Notes under the pieces: model-generated
Told to the model about the DNA's origin: nothing
The model's input: only the letters and a program-made list of their open reading frames with translations
Databases searched by the model: none
Part shown: piece by piece, positions 53,978-62,696 of the stretch
How positions within the stretch are numbered: the stretch's first letter is position 1
How the letters are laid out: the number at the start of each line of letters is the position of its first letter
Position numbers and translations under genes: made by a program
NCBI GenBank assembly: GCA_012521105.1
Contig: JAAYNA010000084.1
Span: 92,406 to 156,405 of the forward strand
Source of the DNA: Clostridiaceae bacterium
GTDB taxonomy: Bacteria; Bacillota; Clostridia; DSM-8532
Direction of reading: 5' to 3'
DNA length: 64,000 nucleotides

Positions 53978-55423
53978 ATGGTTTATATTAAAATACCCGA
54001 GGAGTTCGGCTACGAAGCAAGGGAATTATTAAATTTATTTTTTCCCGGTAACGGATTTGCATTTGCAGAAGATACTTCGAGAGTATCTTCCCATGACGTT
54101 ATGATAACCCTGGATATTACTGGGTTCAATTTAAAAATTGAGCTATGGCAGGGAAATAAAAATCTGTATTCAGAAACAATGCATCTTGAAAGCAAAGACA
54201 ACACGAATCAATTGAAAATACCGTTAAAGGTACTGTTATATAGATGTCTGAGCCACTATACAGGTAAAAAGCTTCCATGGGGTGCGTTAACAGGAATTAG
54301 GCCTGCAAAAATAGTCCATTCTCTTTTTAATCAGGGTACAGGCCCTGATGCTGCTTACAGGAAACTGGTTGATTATTACAACCTTTCACACAGTAAAGCC
54401 CGTCTTACTGTAGAAGTAGCCCTTAATGAAGCCGAATTTATAAAAAATGCTGGTAACAATGTGAGTATTTACATTGGCATACCCTTTTGCACCAGCAGGT
54501 GCATATACTGTTCTTTTCCGTCTGTAGCCATAAATAAATATGAACATCTGATTTCCGACTATCTGAAAGCTTTACACAAAGAGGTCCGGTGGGCTGAACA
54601 ATGGCTGAAAGATAAAAATACAGCTATTGATACCATTTATATTGGCGGAGGTACCCCCACAGCTTTACCTGAAAACGCACTGGATTATTTGTTAAACCAT
54701 ATTGTTCCGGTCCTCCCTTTGGAAAATATTCGGGAATATACTGTTGAGGCCGGAAGACCCGATACTTTGAACGAAAAAAAACTAAGGATTATCAAAAATG
54801 CAGGTGTTACGCGCATAAGCATAAATCCTCAAACCATGCAGGACAAAACCTTGAAACTTATTGGAAGAGACCATACCACAGGGCAGATTATTGAAGCTTT
54901 CAACATGGCAAGGGCTGAAGGGTTTAAGAATATAAACTGTGATTTGATTGCCGGGCTTCCGGAAGAGACGGAAAAGGATTTTGAAGATACCCTGATAAAA
55001 ATTGGCAGGTTAAATCCTGAAAATGTAACCGTCCATACAATGTCTGTAAAGAGAGCTTCAAGGCTAATAAATGAAAAAGGCAACTTTAAGCAGACAGACG
55101 ATGAAACTGTTAATAACATGGTAGAACTGGCCGGGGCTTTTTTGAGAAAGAGCGGAATGCATCCTTATTACCTGTACCGGCAGAAGAATATATTGGCCAA
55201 CCTTGAGAATGTGGGCTATGCAAAACCCGGAACAGAAGGAATTTACAATATGCTTATTATGGAAGAGGTTCAAACAATACTGGCATTCGGTGCCGGAGCC
55301 TCATCAAAAATCATATATCCCGAAAATCGCATTGAGAGAGTTTTTAATGTCAGAAACGTGGAGCAGTATATACAGAGAATCGATGAGATGATTGCAAGAA
55401 AAGTGAAATTACTGGATACCTAA
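53978..55423 (+). CDS. hemZ: HemZ-like oxygen-independent coproporphyrinogen dehydrogenase (radical SAM)
   Basis: A protein of about 481 residues. The radical SAM cluster motif is CTSRCIYCSFPS (CxxxCxxC), with IYIGGGTPTALPENAL and INPQTMQDKTLKLIGRDHT typical of the HemN/HemZ family. A 160-residue N-terminal domain precedes it, characteristic of HemZ. ATG 53978 with GGAG 6 nt upstream is chosen over the track start. It may act in heme or related porphyrin synthesis, though some members of the family are heme chaperones (HemW). Confidence 0.88.
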   Translation: MVYIKIPEEFGYEARELLNLFFPGNGFAFAEDTSRVSSHDVMITLDITGFNLKIELWQGNKNLYSETMHLESKDNTNQLKIPLKVLLYRCLSHYTGKKLPWGALTGIRPAKIVHSLFNQGTGPDAAYRKLVDYYNLSHSKARLTVEVALNEAEFIKNAGNNVSIYIGIPFCTSRCIYCSFPSVAINKYEHLISDYLKALHKEVRWAEQWLKDKNTAIDTIYIGGGTPTALPENALDYLLNHIVPVLPLENIREYTVEAGRPDTLNEKKLRIIKNAGVTRISINPQTMQDKTLKLIGRDHTTGQIIEAFNMARAEGFKNINCDLIAGLPEETEKDFEDTLIKIGRLNPENVTVHTMSVKRASRLINEKGNFKQTDDETVNNMVELAGAFLRKSGMHPYYLYRQKNILANLENVGYAKPGTEGIYNMLIMEEVQTILAFGAGASSKIIYPENRIERVFNVRNVEQYIQRIDEMIARKVKLLDT

Positions 55424-55485
55424 TCACATAATTCCAGCGTTAACATAAGATAATATTGTAATATACATTGTATAGGAGTGAGCAA

Positions 55486-55890
55486 ATGAACGGGTATTTT
55501 TGCAATCCTGGTTACAGGCATTATTATCAACCCGAATGCCCATACGGGGAAACATACCCGATAAGTTTCCAATGCCCCTATTGTTTGAATCGGTTTGACG
55601 GTAATGTATATATGAACAACAATATGGGAATGGAATATCCGGTAAACTACGGGTATGATGAAAACCCGCATACAAACATAAGTCCAATGGAATATGGTTA
55701 TGACAACATTTATCCGGTATCTGACAACATGTATTCAAATGTTGGACCTGGGTTCAGTGATAATATGAGTCCATACTATAACAATTTGGGTTATATTAAC
55801 CCCGAAGAGAATGTTCACAGCCCGTGGGACAACAATAGAATGTATACTCCTAATGAAAATTCACTGCCAATTCCTAAGCCATACAATTAA
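55486..55890 (+). CDS. Asn/Tyr/Pro-rich low-complexity protein (possible coat or surface protein)
   Basis: 134 residues from ATG 55486 (AGGAGTG upstream). The first 40 residues have four cysteines (CNPGYR, CPYGE, CPYCL), the rest is rich in Asn, Tyr, Pro, Met and Gly with motifs like MEYP and MEYGY. This is the style of spore coat or exosporium proteins, which are fast-evolving and rarely assignable. No signal peptide is seen. No family is recognised; the coat role is a guess. Confidence 0.5.
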   Translation: MNGYFCNPGYRHYYQPECPYGETYPISFQCPYCLNRFDGNVYMNNNMGMEYPVNYGYDENPHTNISPMEYGYDNIYPVSDNMYSNVGPGFSDNMSPYYNNLGYINPEENVHSPWDNNRMYTPNENSLPIPKPYN

Positions 55891-55898
55891 GCTATTTT

Positions 55899-55968
55899 CC
55901 ATCATTTCGCACCCAAATTTTGATCACTTCGTTTTTTGTATATGTGGGTGAGGGATGATGGTTTTTTT
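55899..55968 (+). terminator. Long-stem terminator after the Asn/Tyr-rich gene
   Basis: CCATCATTTCGCACCCA pairs with TGGGTGAGGGATGATGG, 16 of 17 positions counting G.U, with a 29-nt loop and a seven-T tail at 55962-55968. Confidence 0.8.
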
Positions 55969-56061
55969 CAAAAAATTAACTAAAGGGTTTGAAATATCAG
56001 GTAATAACAGATACAATAATACTATAATTTACTTATATTATGGTACAGGGAGATGATAAGT

Positions 56062-57843
56062 ATGGACAGGAAGCTTGTGGGAAACTTTACAGAAAACATT
56101 CATGACGAAGATTATGAAAGACCGTTTTTATCTAAAATAGTAACAGCATCAAGCATGATTAATGATAGTTTAAGAGATAAGGAAAGTCTTAACGGATACT
56201 GGAATTTCCAGATAGATCAGTATGATACCTGTATCAGATCAAAATGGTATGAAGAGAATTATAAAACCGAAACCGGAAGATATCTGCCCGTTGATTTCGA
56301 TTTTGATCGTTGGGGTACAATAGAGGTGCCTTCTTGTTGGAATACACAGGATGAGAGGTTTTATTATTACGAGGGTCCTGCGGTTTATACAAGAACATTC
56401 CGCTATGAAAACAGGGGTGAAAAGAGGGTATTTATTAAGTTTGGAGCTGTAAATTATGAAGCCAAGGTATTTTTGAACAAAAAGTACATAGGGATGCACA
56501 GGGGAGGTTCAACTCCGTTCTATCTTGAAGTTACCGGTATGCTTGAAGAAAACAACCGTATTCTTGTAGTAGTAGATAACACCAGAAAGAAAGAAGCCGT
56601 ACCTGCAAGAAACACAGACTGGTTTAATTATGGCGGTATCTACAGGGATGTTGAACTTATAAGACTTCCCGAAACCTTTATAAAGGATTATTATATAAGT
56701 CTTGTTCCAAACAGTGGTTATAAAAAGATTAGGATAAAGCTTGAGATTGACGGCCCTCAAAATAACGGGACAGCCAAACTTGAAATACCAAAACTGAACT
56801 TATTCGAAGAGATTAAATGTGTTGACGGCAAAGCCGATGTTGAAATAAATGCCCGGCCCGAATTATGGAGTCCTGAAAAGCCCAGATTATATGATGTGAA
56901 AATTACCTATTTATCTGATGAAATACATGACCGGATCGGGTTTAGAGAAATTCGGGCAGACAAAACAGGTATTTATCTGAACGGAAAAAAGATTTTCCTT
57001 AAGGGTATATGTACCCACGAGGAAAGTGTTAAAAACGGTAAGGCTGTAACCGACGAAGAAATTATTGAAAACTTTAAGCTTGCAAAGGAAATGAATTGTA
57101 ATTTTATGCGCCTTGCCCATTATCCCCATACCGAGAGAGCAGCCAGGATAGCAGATAAAATAGGAATTTTGCTTTGGGAAGAAATTCCGGTATATTGGGC
57201 TATTGATTTTTCAAATCCAAAGACCTATAAAAATGCAGAAAACCAATTAACAGAGCTCATAATCAGGGACAGAAACAGAGTAAGTGTAATCATATGGTCA
57301 GTAGGAAACGAAAATCCCGACACCGATGAAAGGCTTCAGTTTATGAGTTCACTTGCCCAAAAGGCCAAAGAACTGGATCCTTCAAGGCTGGTTTCTGCAG
57401 CTTGTCTTGTGGATCACAGTAAGCTAATGATCAAAGACAGGCTTGTTGACTACCTCGACATTATAGGCATTAACGAATATTACGGTTGGTATGCCCCTGA
57501 TTTTAATGATTTGATTAAAGTGTTTAATAACAGTAATCCACAGAAACCTGTAGTGATAACAGAATTTGGTGCAGATGCGCTTCAAGGTGCAAGAGGAACT
57601 TATGATGACCTTGGTACAGAGGACTGCCAGTACCATATTTTTAAATTGCAGACCGAAACCCTGGGTAAAATACCATATATACACGGAACAGCGCCATGGA
57701 TATTATACGATTTCAGATGTCCACGAAGAACCAGTTCCCTTCAGCTTGAATACAACAGGAAAGGGCTTTTGTCTGAAGATAAGTCGTATAAAAAGCCTGC
57801 TTACTATGTAATGAAAGAATTCTATGCTTCTATAAATGATTAA
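56062..57843 (+). CDS. uidA: Beta-glucuronidase, GH2
   Basis: 593 residues. ATG 56062 is preferred over 56053 since AGGGAG lies 9 nt upstream. Domains in order: GH2 sugar-binding beta-sandwich (about 20-200), immunoglobulin-like domain (about 205-300), TIM barrel. Acid/base Glu is in IIWSVGNEN (E417) and the nucleophile in PVVITEFGADA (E501). LEYNRKGLL near residue 565 has the N-x-K glucuronate-carboxylate motif that distinguishes beta-glucuronidases from galactosidases. No signal peptide, so it is cytosolic, cleaving imported glucuronides. It is followed by the TRAP operon. Confidence 0.88.
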   Translation: MDRKLVGNFTENIHDEDYERPFLSKIVTASSMINDSLRDKESLNGYWNFQIDQYDTCIRSKWYEENYKTETGRYLPVDFDFDRWGTIEVPSCWNTQDERFYYYEGPAVYTRTFRYENRGEKRVFIKFGAVNYEAKVFLNKKYIGMHRGGSTPFYLEVTGMLEENNRILVVVDNTRKKEAVPARNTDWFNYGGIYRDVELIRLPETFIKDYYISLVPNSGYKKIRIKLEIDGPQNNGTAKLEIPKLNLFEEIKCVDGKADVEINARPELWSPEKPRLYDVKITYLSDEIHDRIGFREIRADKTGIYLNGKKIFLKGICTHEESVKNGKAVTDEEIIENFKLAKEMNCNFMRLAHYPHTERAARIADKIGILLWEEIPVYWAIDFSNPKTYKNAENQLTELIIRDRNRVSVIIWSVGNENPDTDERLQFMSSLAQKAKELDPSRLVSAACLVDHSKLMIKDRLVDYLDIIGINEYYGWYAPDFNDLIKVFNNSNPQKPVVITEFGADALQGARGTYDDLGTEDCQYHIFKLQTETLGKIPYIHGTAPWILYDFRCPRRTSSLQLEYNRKGLLSEDKSYKKPAYYVMKEFYASIND

Positions 57844-57881
57844 TACAGTATGGTTGCACGACAAATTAACAGCTAAATGAG

Positions 57882-57910
57882 TTGACATCGTTCATAAATG
57901 CAAATATAAT
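57882..57910 (+). promoter_or_regulatory. Consensus sigma-A promoter of the TRAP leader
   Basis: TTGACA at 57882-57887 and TATAAT at 57905-57910, 17-bp spacer. Predicted start near 57917. It is the best consensus promoter in the window. Confidence 0.93.
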
Positions 57911-57916
57911 GGTAGT

Positions 57917-58087
57917 GTAGGATGGTAGTACGGAAGCAAACAGTATATAACTAATACGGTTGTATTTGTAGTATTGCGTTATGGTTTTGTGAGTTTTTCT
58001 TACCTGATAGAGTAAGAAAATTCCTTAGAAAATATGCAATATTTTGCAATACATATGTTTCCAGAACCTCCTACGGGGGTTTTTTTT
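57917..58087 (+). ncRNA. Structured 5' leader ending in a terminator before the TRAP operon (riboswitch/attenuator candidate)
   Basis: About 170 nt from the consensus promoter to a strong intrinsic terminator, just before dctP. Visible structure: AATAC/GTATT mini stem, a 9-bp hairpin TTTTCTTAC / GTAAGAAAA (57995-58003 with 58012-58020), a TTGCAA-type palindrome around 58032-58050, and the terminator. AGGATGGT at 57919-57926 can pair with ACCTCCT (58066-58072) with one bulge, an antiterminator candidate. It does not match a riboswitch class I recognise from sequence. Confidence 0.6.
58065..58087 (+). terminator. Intrinsic terminator in the TRAP leader
   Basis: AACCTCC-TAC-GGGGGTT, a 7-bp stem with one U.G pair, then a run of eight T. 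It precedes the dctP start codon (58114) by 26 bp and lies within the transcript from the promoter at 57882. Confidence 0.88.
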
Positions 58088-58113
58088 ATTACTTTTTTTA
58101 GGGGGTATAAACC

Positions 58114-59178
58114 GTGGGAAAGTTTGGAAATTTAGCTCAAACAATTTTTATCAGAGGGCTGCTGATTTTAGCGCTATTATTTGCACTGATAATTCAATCT
58201 TCTTGTGTAGGCACTGTATCTGCTGAAAAAGAAGGTGCAATCGAACTTAAGCTTGCTCATTTCTTTCCGGGAACTCACCCTGCAGAAACAGAATTGGTAC
58301 AGGGATGGGCGGAAGCAATTAAGGAGGCAACAAACGGGAGAATTATTATTACAAGTTATCCCGGTGAGACACTTCTGAAAGCCGCAGATATTTATAAAGG
58401 TGTTGTGGATGGAATTTGCGACATCGGTCTTTCATGTTTCTCTTATAATCCGGGGCGTTTTCCGGAAATAGAGGCCTTTGAGCAACCAGGCATCGTATAT
58501 AAAAACTCAAAAGTGGCCAGTAAGGTTGCCTGGGAGGGCATACAGGAACTTAACCCTGAAAGCGTAAAGGATACAAAACTGTTAATGGTTATAGCTACAG
58601 GTCCTGGTGATCTCTTTACCAAAAAGCCGGTAAACAAACTTGAGGATATAATTGGAATGCAAATCAGAGCCACAGGGTTAACAGCCGAAACCCTTCAGCT
58701 TACGGGTGCAATTCCTGTTGGCATGCCTCAGTCCGAGGCATATGAAGCATTATCAAAAGGTATTGTGACTGGAAACCTGGCACCGATAGAAGTGCTTAAA
58801 ACATGGAAGCATGGTGAAGTTACCAGGTATATCACAAGAACTCCCTTCCTTTACAATAACCTGTTTTACATTACAATGAATCTGGATAAATGGAATTCCA
58901 TACCTGAAGAGCTCCAGGATATAATTGTTGACACTACTCTTAAATTTCAGGATGAGGTTGGAATCGGGCTTTGGGACAGACAGAATGAAGATGCGCTAAA
59001 ATGGGCAATTGAAGAGGAGGGTATGGAAGTTATAGATCTGTCAGACGAGGAAATGGCCAGGTGGATAAAAGCAGTTGAACCGATGTTGGATAAATATATA
59101 GAGGAAAAAGGTGAAACAGGCAGTAAAGCAGTTGATATAGCCAAAAGGCTTGCAGAAAAATACAATAAAGTGTATTAA
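58114..59178 (+). CDS. dctP: TRAP transporter substrate-binding protein DctP
   Basis: A 354-residue extracytoplasmic binding lipoprotein. N-terminal hydrophobic helix and QSSC lipobox (about residue 30), mature protein beginning VGTVSAEKEG. DctP motifs LAHFFPGTHPAETELVQGW, IDIGLSCFSYNPGRFPEIEAFE and the conserved binding-site Arg region GMQIRATGLTAETLQLTGAIPVGMP, PFLYNNLFYITMNLDKW. TRAP systems import carboxylates with sodium. GTG start behind AGGGGG. Neighbouring glucuronidase suggests a uronate or glucuronide substrate; this is inferred. Confidence 0.92.
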   Translation: MGKFGNLAQTIFIRGLLILALLFALIIQSSCVGTVSAEKEGAIELKLAHFFPGTHPAETELVQGWAEAIKEATNGRIIITSYPGETLLKAADIYKGVVDGICDIGLSCFSYNPGRFPEIEAFEQPGIVYKNSKVASKVAWEGIQELNPESVKDTKLLMVIATGPGDLFTKKPVNKLEDIIGMQIRATGLTAETLQLTGAIPVGMPQSEAYEALSKGIVTGNLAPIEVLKTWKHGEVTRYITRTPFLYNNLFYITMNLDKWNSIPEELQDIIVDTTLKFQDEVGIGLWDRQNEDALKWAIEEEGMEVIDLSDEEMARWIKAVEPMLDKYIEEKGETGSKAVDIAKRLAEKYNKVY

Positions 59179-59237
59179 TTGTATTTTACACTTTGATAGC
59201 AGAAAAAGGATATAGCTTAAATTTGGAGGAAATATGA

Positions 59238-59717
59238 ATGAATAAGTTTGAGAAAATTGTTACAAAAACAAGCCGTCTGCTGGATGATATTGCGGGCTGG
59301 GTAATTGTTGCTACAATGGCGCTTGTTGTTGTAAATATCATTTTAAGAGCTGTGTTTAAAAATCCTGTTAAAGGTGTTTATGAATATACAGGGTACTTAA
59401 CAGCCCTTGTTATAGGTTTTGCCATTGCACAATGTGCTATTGAAAAGGCCCACATTGCAGTTGACTTTTTTATTGAAAAACTGAACCTAAAAGTACAATT
59501 GATCATTGATACTGTATTAAGTGGGTTAATAATACTTTTTCTTGCTTTTAGCAGTATCCAGGTATTCCTTTATGGAATTAATGTAATTAGCAGCGGTGAG
59601 GTCTCAGCAACGGCCCATTTACCGTTTTATCCTTTTATATTTATGGTTTCAGCAGGTCTTTTTATTTTATGCCTGGTTGAAATAAACAAAGTAATAAAGG
59701 GGGTTGCAAATAAATGA
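59238..59717 (+). CDS. dctQ: TRAP transporter small permease DctQ
   Basis: 159 residues with four membrane helices; signature features DIAGWVIVATMALVVVNIILRAVFKNPV and EYTGYLTALVIGFAIAQCAIEKAHIAVDFF. It pairs with DctM to make the transmembrane part of the carrier. Overlaps the next gene by 4 bp (ATGA). Confidence 0.93.
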   Translation: MNKFEKIVTKTSRLLDDIAGWVIVATMALVVVNIILRAVFKNPVKGVYEYTGYLTALVIGFAIAQCAIEKAHIAVDFFIEKLNLKVQLIIDTVLSGLIILFLAFSSIQVFLYGINVISSGEVSATAHLPFYPFIFMVSAGLFILCLVEINKVIKGVANK

Positions 59718-61024
59718 CACCTCCTGTTATAGGTTTAATTGGAATTGTAATTTTGCTTATATTAATTCTATTGCGGGTACCAATAGCATATTCCATGCTG
59801 ATCGTTGGTTTCACAGGTTTTGCTTTACTGGTTAAACCCGATGCTGCATTCTCAATGGTAGCCACAGAAATTTTTTCTAATTTCTCGTCCTATACATTAA
59901 GTGTAATTCCTATGTTTGTATGGATGGGGTTTATTGCATATTATTCCGGGGTAGGAACAAATTTGTATGCTCTTGTTTATCGGTTCATGGGTCGTCTTCC
60001 GGGCGGTCTTGCAATTGCAACCCAGGGTGCGTGTGCGATTTTTGGTGCAATATGCGGCTCAAATACTGCTACAGCAGCTACAATGGGTGCAATAGCACTC
60101 CCTGAAATGAAAAAGTATGGCTATGATGACTCTTTATCCACAGCAAGTGTTGCGGCTGCCGGTGCTTTAGGCGTACTTATACCGCCGAGCGTAATCTTTA
60201 TCATTTACGGCGTGTCCACCGAGCAATCCATAGGCAAACTTTTTATTTCAGGGATAATACCCGGCATTCTTTTAATGCTGTTTTATATGGCTACAATATA
60301 CATCCTGGTAAAAAGAAATCCTTCTCTTGTGGCAGCTACCGATAAACCAGCTAAAGTACAAAAGCGATCAATTTTAAACAGTGGATTGCCCGAAATACTT
60401 TTAACATTTTTAATTTCCCTTGGCGGTCTTTTCGCAGGTTATTTTACACCAACAGAAGCAGGTGCGGTAGGTGCAGGAAGTATACTTTTAATAACTCTGT
60501 TAAGAAGGCAGTTAACCTGGGAAGGCTTTAAAAATTCCCTTCGGGATACCACAAGAACATCGGGCATGATTATGCTTCTTGTTGCAGGTGCCATGGTTTT
60601 TGGCCGTTTTATGGCAGTCAGCCGTTTGCCCTTTGAAATGGCAAACTGGGCTTCTAACCTCAATTTACCACCCGTTCTGATAATGATAGTAGTATTGATT
60701 ATCTACATGATACTTGGCTGTTTTATTGATGCATTGGCTTTGATTCTTTTAACCGTACCTATATTTTATCCAGTTGTTGTTGACGTTTTGGGTTATGACC
60801 CAATCTGGTTCGGTGTTATTATTGTAATGGTTGTTGCAGCCGGAGTTATTACACCGCCTGTAGGAATGAACGTGTTCATTATTAAAGGCGTGGCAAAGGA
60901 TGTTCCACTGGAAACAATATTTAAGGGAGTATGGCCTTTCTTGTTGGCACTTATGGCCTGTATTGCGGTTTTGATTATATTTCCGCAACTGGCAACCTTC
61001 TTACCAAATTTGGTTAGCGGATAA
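59714..61024 (+). CDS. dctM: TRAP transporter large permease DctM
   Basis: 436 residues with about 12 membrane helices, the ion-coupled transport subunit. Motifs SVIPMFVWMGFIAYYSGVGTNLYALVYRFMGRLPGGLAIATQGACAIFGAICGSNTATAATMGAIALPEM and GALGVLIPPSVIFIIYG are family marks; ITPPVGMNVFIIKGVA near the end. It is the last gene of the DctP-Q-M operon, followed by a terminator. Confidence 0.95.
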   Translation: MTPPVIGLIGIVILLILILLRVPIAYSMLIVGFTGFALLVKPDAAFSMVATEIFSNFSSYTLSVIPMFVWMGFIAYYSGVGTNLYALVYRFMGRLPGGLAIATQGACAIFGAICGSNTATAATMGAIALPEMKKYGYDDSLSTASVAAAGALGVLIPPSVIFIIYGVSTEQSIGKLFISGIIPGILLMLFYMATIYILVKRNPSLVAATDKPAKVQKRSILNSGLPEILLTFLISLGGLFAGYFTPTEAGAVGAGSILLITLLRRQLTWEGFKNSLRDTTRTSGMIMLLVAGAMVFGRFMAVSRLPFEMANWASNLNLPPVLIMIVVLIIYMILGCFIDALALILLTVPIFYPVVVDVLGYDPIWFGVIIVMVVAAGVITPPVGMNVFIIKGVAKDVPLETIFKGVWPFLLALMACIAVLIIFPQLATFLPNLVSG

Positions 61025-61031
61025 AATTGAT

Positions 61032-61060
61032 AAAAGCTCCGATATTACGGAGCTTTTTTT
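61032..61060 (+). terminator. Terminator of the TRAP operon
   Basis: AAAAGCTCCG pairs with CGGAGCTTTT, 10 bp, loop ATATTA, seven-T tail. It lies 7 nt after the dctM stop, so mtaB is a separate transcription unit or depends on readthrough. Confidence 0.92.
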
Positions 61061-61275
61061 ATGCATAGTTTTCTAATTTCTTACCGGAAACTTGCCAATA
61101 CATATCATAAAACATACAGCGTTCAGATAAATAAATCTTTACACAAAAAGATAGGTTTTTCCATCAACAAATTCCAATATACGTTTTAAAATATAAATAC
61201 AAAGGTCACAATTACTTTTAGTCATGTCTGACTTGTTAGCGTTTTCCTGATTAAATTTAAAAGGGGTAAGATATT

Positions 61276-62667
61276 ATGCCAAAAAAAGTTTTTAATGAAT
61301 TAGCGTACAAAAATCTTAGTGATTTCATTTTTGGTTCCTCCATCCATCCTGTCAAGTGTAAGAATGGGCTTGTTATAGGCGGCGGAAAGGTTTTTCCCGA
61401 ACTCAATTTCACTCTTCCGCCCATGTCTATAACAAAAGAGACAATGCCCGAGGTTTTGAAACAGTATAAAAGTATTATGGAGGATGCATGCAAAAGGGCA
61501 CGGGAGCTATATTCACCCGGTTTTGTAGCAGAGGTAGAGCTCCTTCCGCCAACCACCTACCATCCTGAATGGGGTATTGAAATAATAAAAACAGTCCGGG
61601 ATATAATGAATGAGTATGAGCAAAAATATGGTTTAAAAAGCGCTCTGAGGGCGACCCCGGTGGATATCCGTGAAGACAGGGAATCAGTACATATGTGGAA
61701 AGGAAGGCACTGGGAATTAGTCCTTGAAACCTTTGAAGGCTGTGCAAAGGAAGGGGCAGATTTTCTGGCCATCGAATCCATTGGAGGAAAAGACATCCAC
61801 GACGATGCTATAGTTTTTTGTGATCTCCCGAAATCTCTCTTTGCGCTGGGTATTTTAGGCGCAAGGGATATGTCTAAATTATGGAGTGCAATAGTGGACA
61901 TTGCTGACAAAACAGGAAGCTTTGCATCAGGTGATACCGCCTGCGGTTTTGCCAATACTGCAATGGTTCTGGCAGAAAGAGGATATATTCCTAAAGTATT
62001 TTCGGCTGTCGTCAGAGTTATGTCTGCTGTCAGAAGCCTTGTTGCTGTTGAGGAAGGAGCTGTTGGTCCGCATAAGGATTGTGGTTATGAAGGCGTATAT
62101 GTTAAGGCCATTACAGGAATACCAATTTCAATGGAAGGTAAGTCAAGTGCATGTGCCCATTTAAGTCCACTTGGAAATATTTCTGCTGCAGTTGCAGACC
62201 TGTGGAGCAATGAGTCGGTCCAAAATATAAGGCTATTAGGTGGCATGGCTCCAACGGTCTCAATGGAGCAGCTGAGCTATGACTGCAGACTTATGAACGA
62301 AGCTTCAGCAAAAGGAAGGGAACAGGTGTTATTGCTGAGAGACATGCTCACCGATTCGGACAGCAGATTTGATCCACAGGCTTACGTTTTAAGGCCTGAC
62401 GTGGTGCTGAATATTTCTAAGGAAATTGTTAAGGAAACCGGTCACTTTAACAGGACAAAAGCTGCGGCCGTTGCAACCATAGATGAGCTAAAAGCAGCAG
62501 CTTCGGAAGGAAAAGTAATTATAGAAGAAAGAGAACTTTCCTGGCTGGATATTATAAAAAGCCAAATCGAAGCAATTCCCCGGGATGAAGAGAAATTTAT
62601 TCATCAGATGGTTGAAGAAAATGCATCGGATAAATTTATACCAGAAAAATATGATTTAAATGTATGA
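61276..62667 (+). CDS. mtaB: Methanol:corrinoid methyltransferase MtaB-like
   Basis: 463-residue zinc-dependent methyltransferase that moves a methyl group from methanol (or a related O-methyl donor) to a corrinoid protein. Residues E167 (AIESIGGKDIH), C223 (SGDTACGFANT) and C269 (PHKDCGYEGV) line up with the Glu/Cys/Cys zinc ligands of the Methanosarcina enzyme. ATG 61276 behind AAAGGGG. The corrinoid partner (MtaC) and MtaA are absent from the window; 690 bp follow without a clear gene. It might feed methyl groups to the Wood-Ljungdahl pathway in an acetogenic or methyl-using Clostridium. A role with O-methyl sugars is possible. Confidence 0.87.
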   Translation: MPKKVFNELAYKNLSDFIFGSSIHPVKCKNGLVIGGGKVFPELNFTLPPMSITKETMPEVLKQYKSIMEDACKRARELYSPGFVAEVELLPPTTYHPEWGIEIIKTVRDIMNEYEQKYGLKSALRATPVDIREDRESVHMWKGRHWELVLETFEGCAKEGADFLAIESIGGKDIHDDAIVFCDLPKSLFALGILGARDMSKLWSAIVDIADKTGSFASGDTACGFANTAMVLAERGYIPKVFSAVVRVMSAVRSLVAVEEGAVGPHKDCGYEGVYVKAITGIPISMEGKSSACAHLSPLGNISAAVADLWSNESVQNIRLLGGMAPTVSMEQLSYDCRLMNEASAKGREQVLLLRDMLTDSDSRFDPQAYVLRPDVVLNISKEIVKETGHFNRTKAAAVATIDELKAAASEGKVIIEERELSWLDIIKSQIEAIPRDEEKFIHQMVEENASDKFIPEKYDLNV

Positions 62668-62670
62668 TTT

Positions 62671-62696
62671 ACAGGGGCGTTTAAAAACGTCCCTGT
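62671..62696 (+). terminator. Hairpin after mtaB
   Basis: ACAGGGGCGT-TTAAAA-ACGTCCCTGT, a 10-bp stem with one G.U, starting 3 nt after the mtaB stop; it is followed by TATTTG, a weak U-tract. Likely the terminator of mtaB. Confidence 0.7.

Noticed and set aside
57917-58087. Cobalamin riboswitch, given the nearby corrinoid methyltransferase
   Set aside because: The B12-box (GCCACTG) is not seen and the leader precedes the TRAP genes, not mtaB.
61557-61955. 132-residue antisense ORF inside mtaB
   Set aside because: Falls entirely within mtaB, whose zinc ligands and length are well supported.
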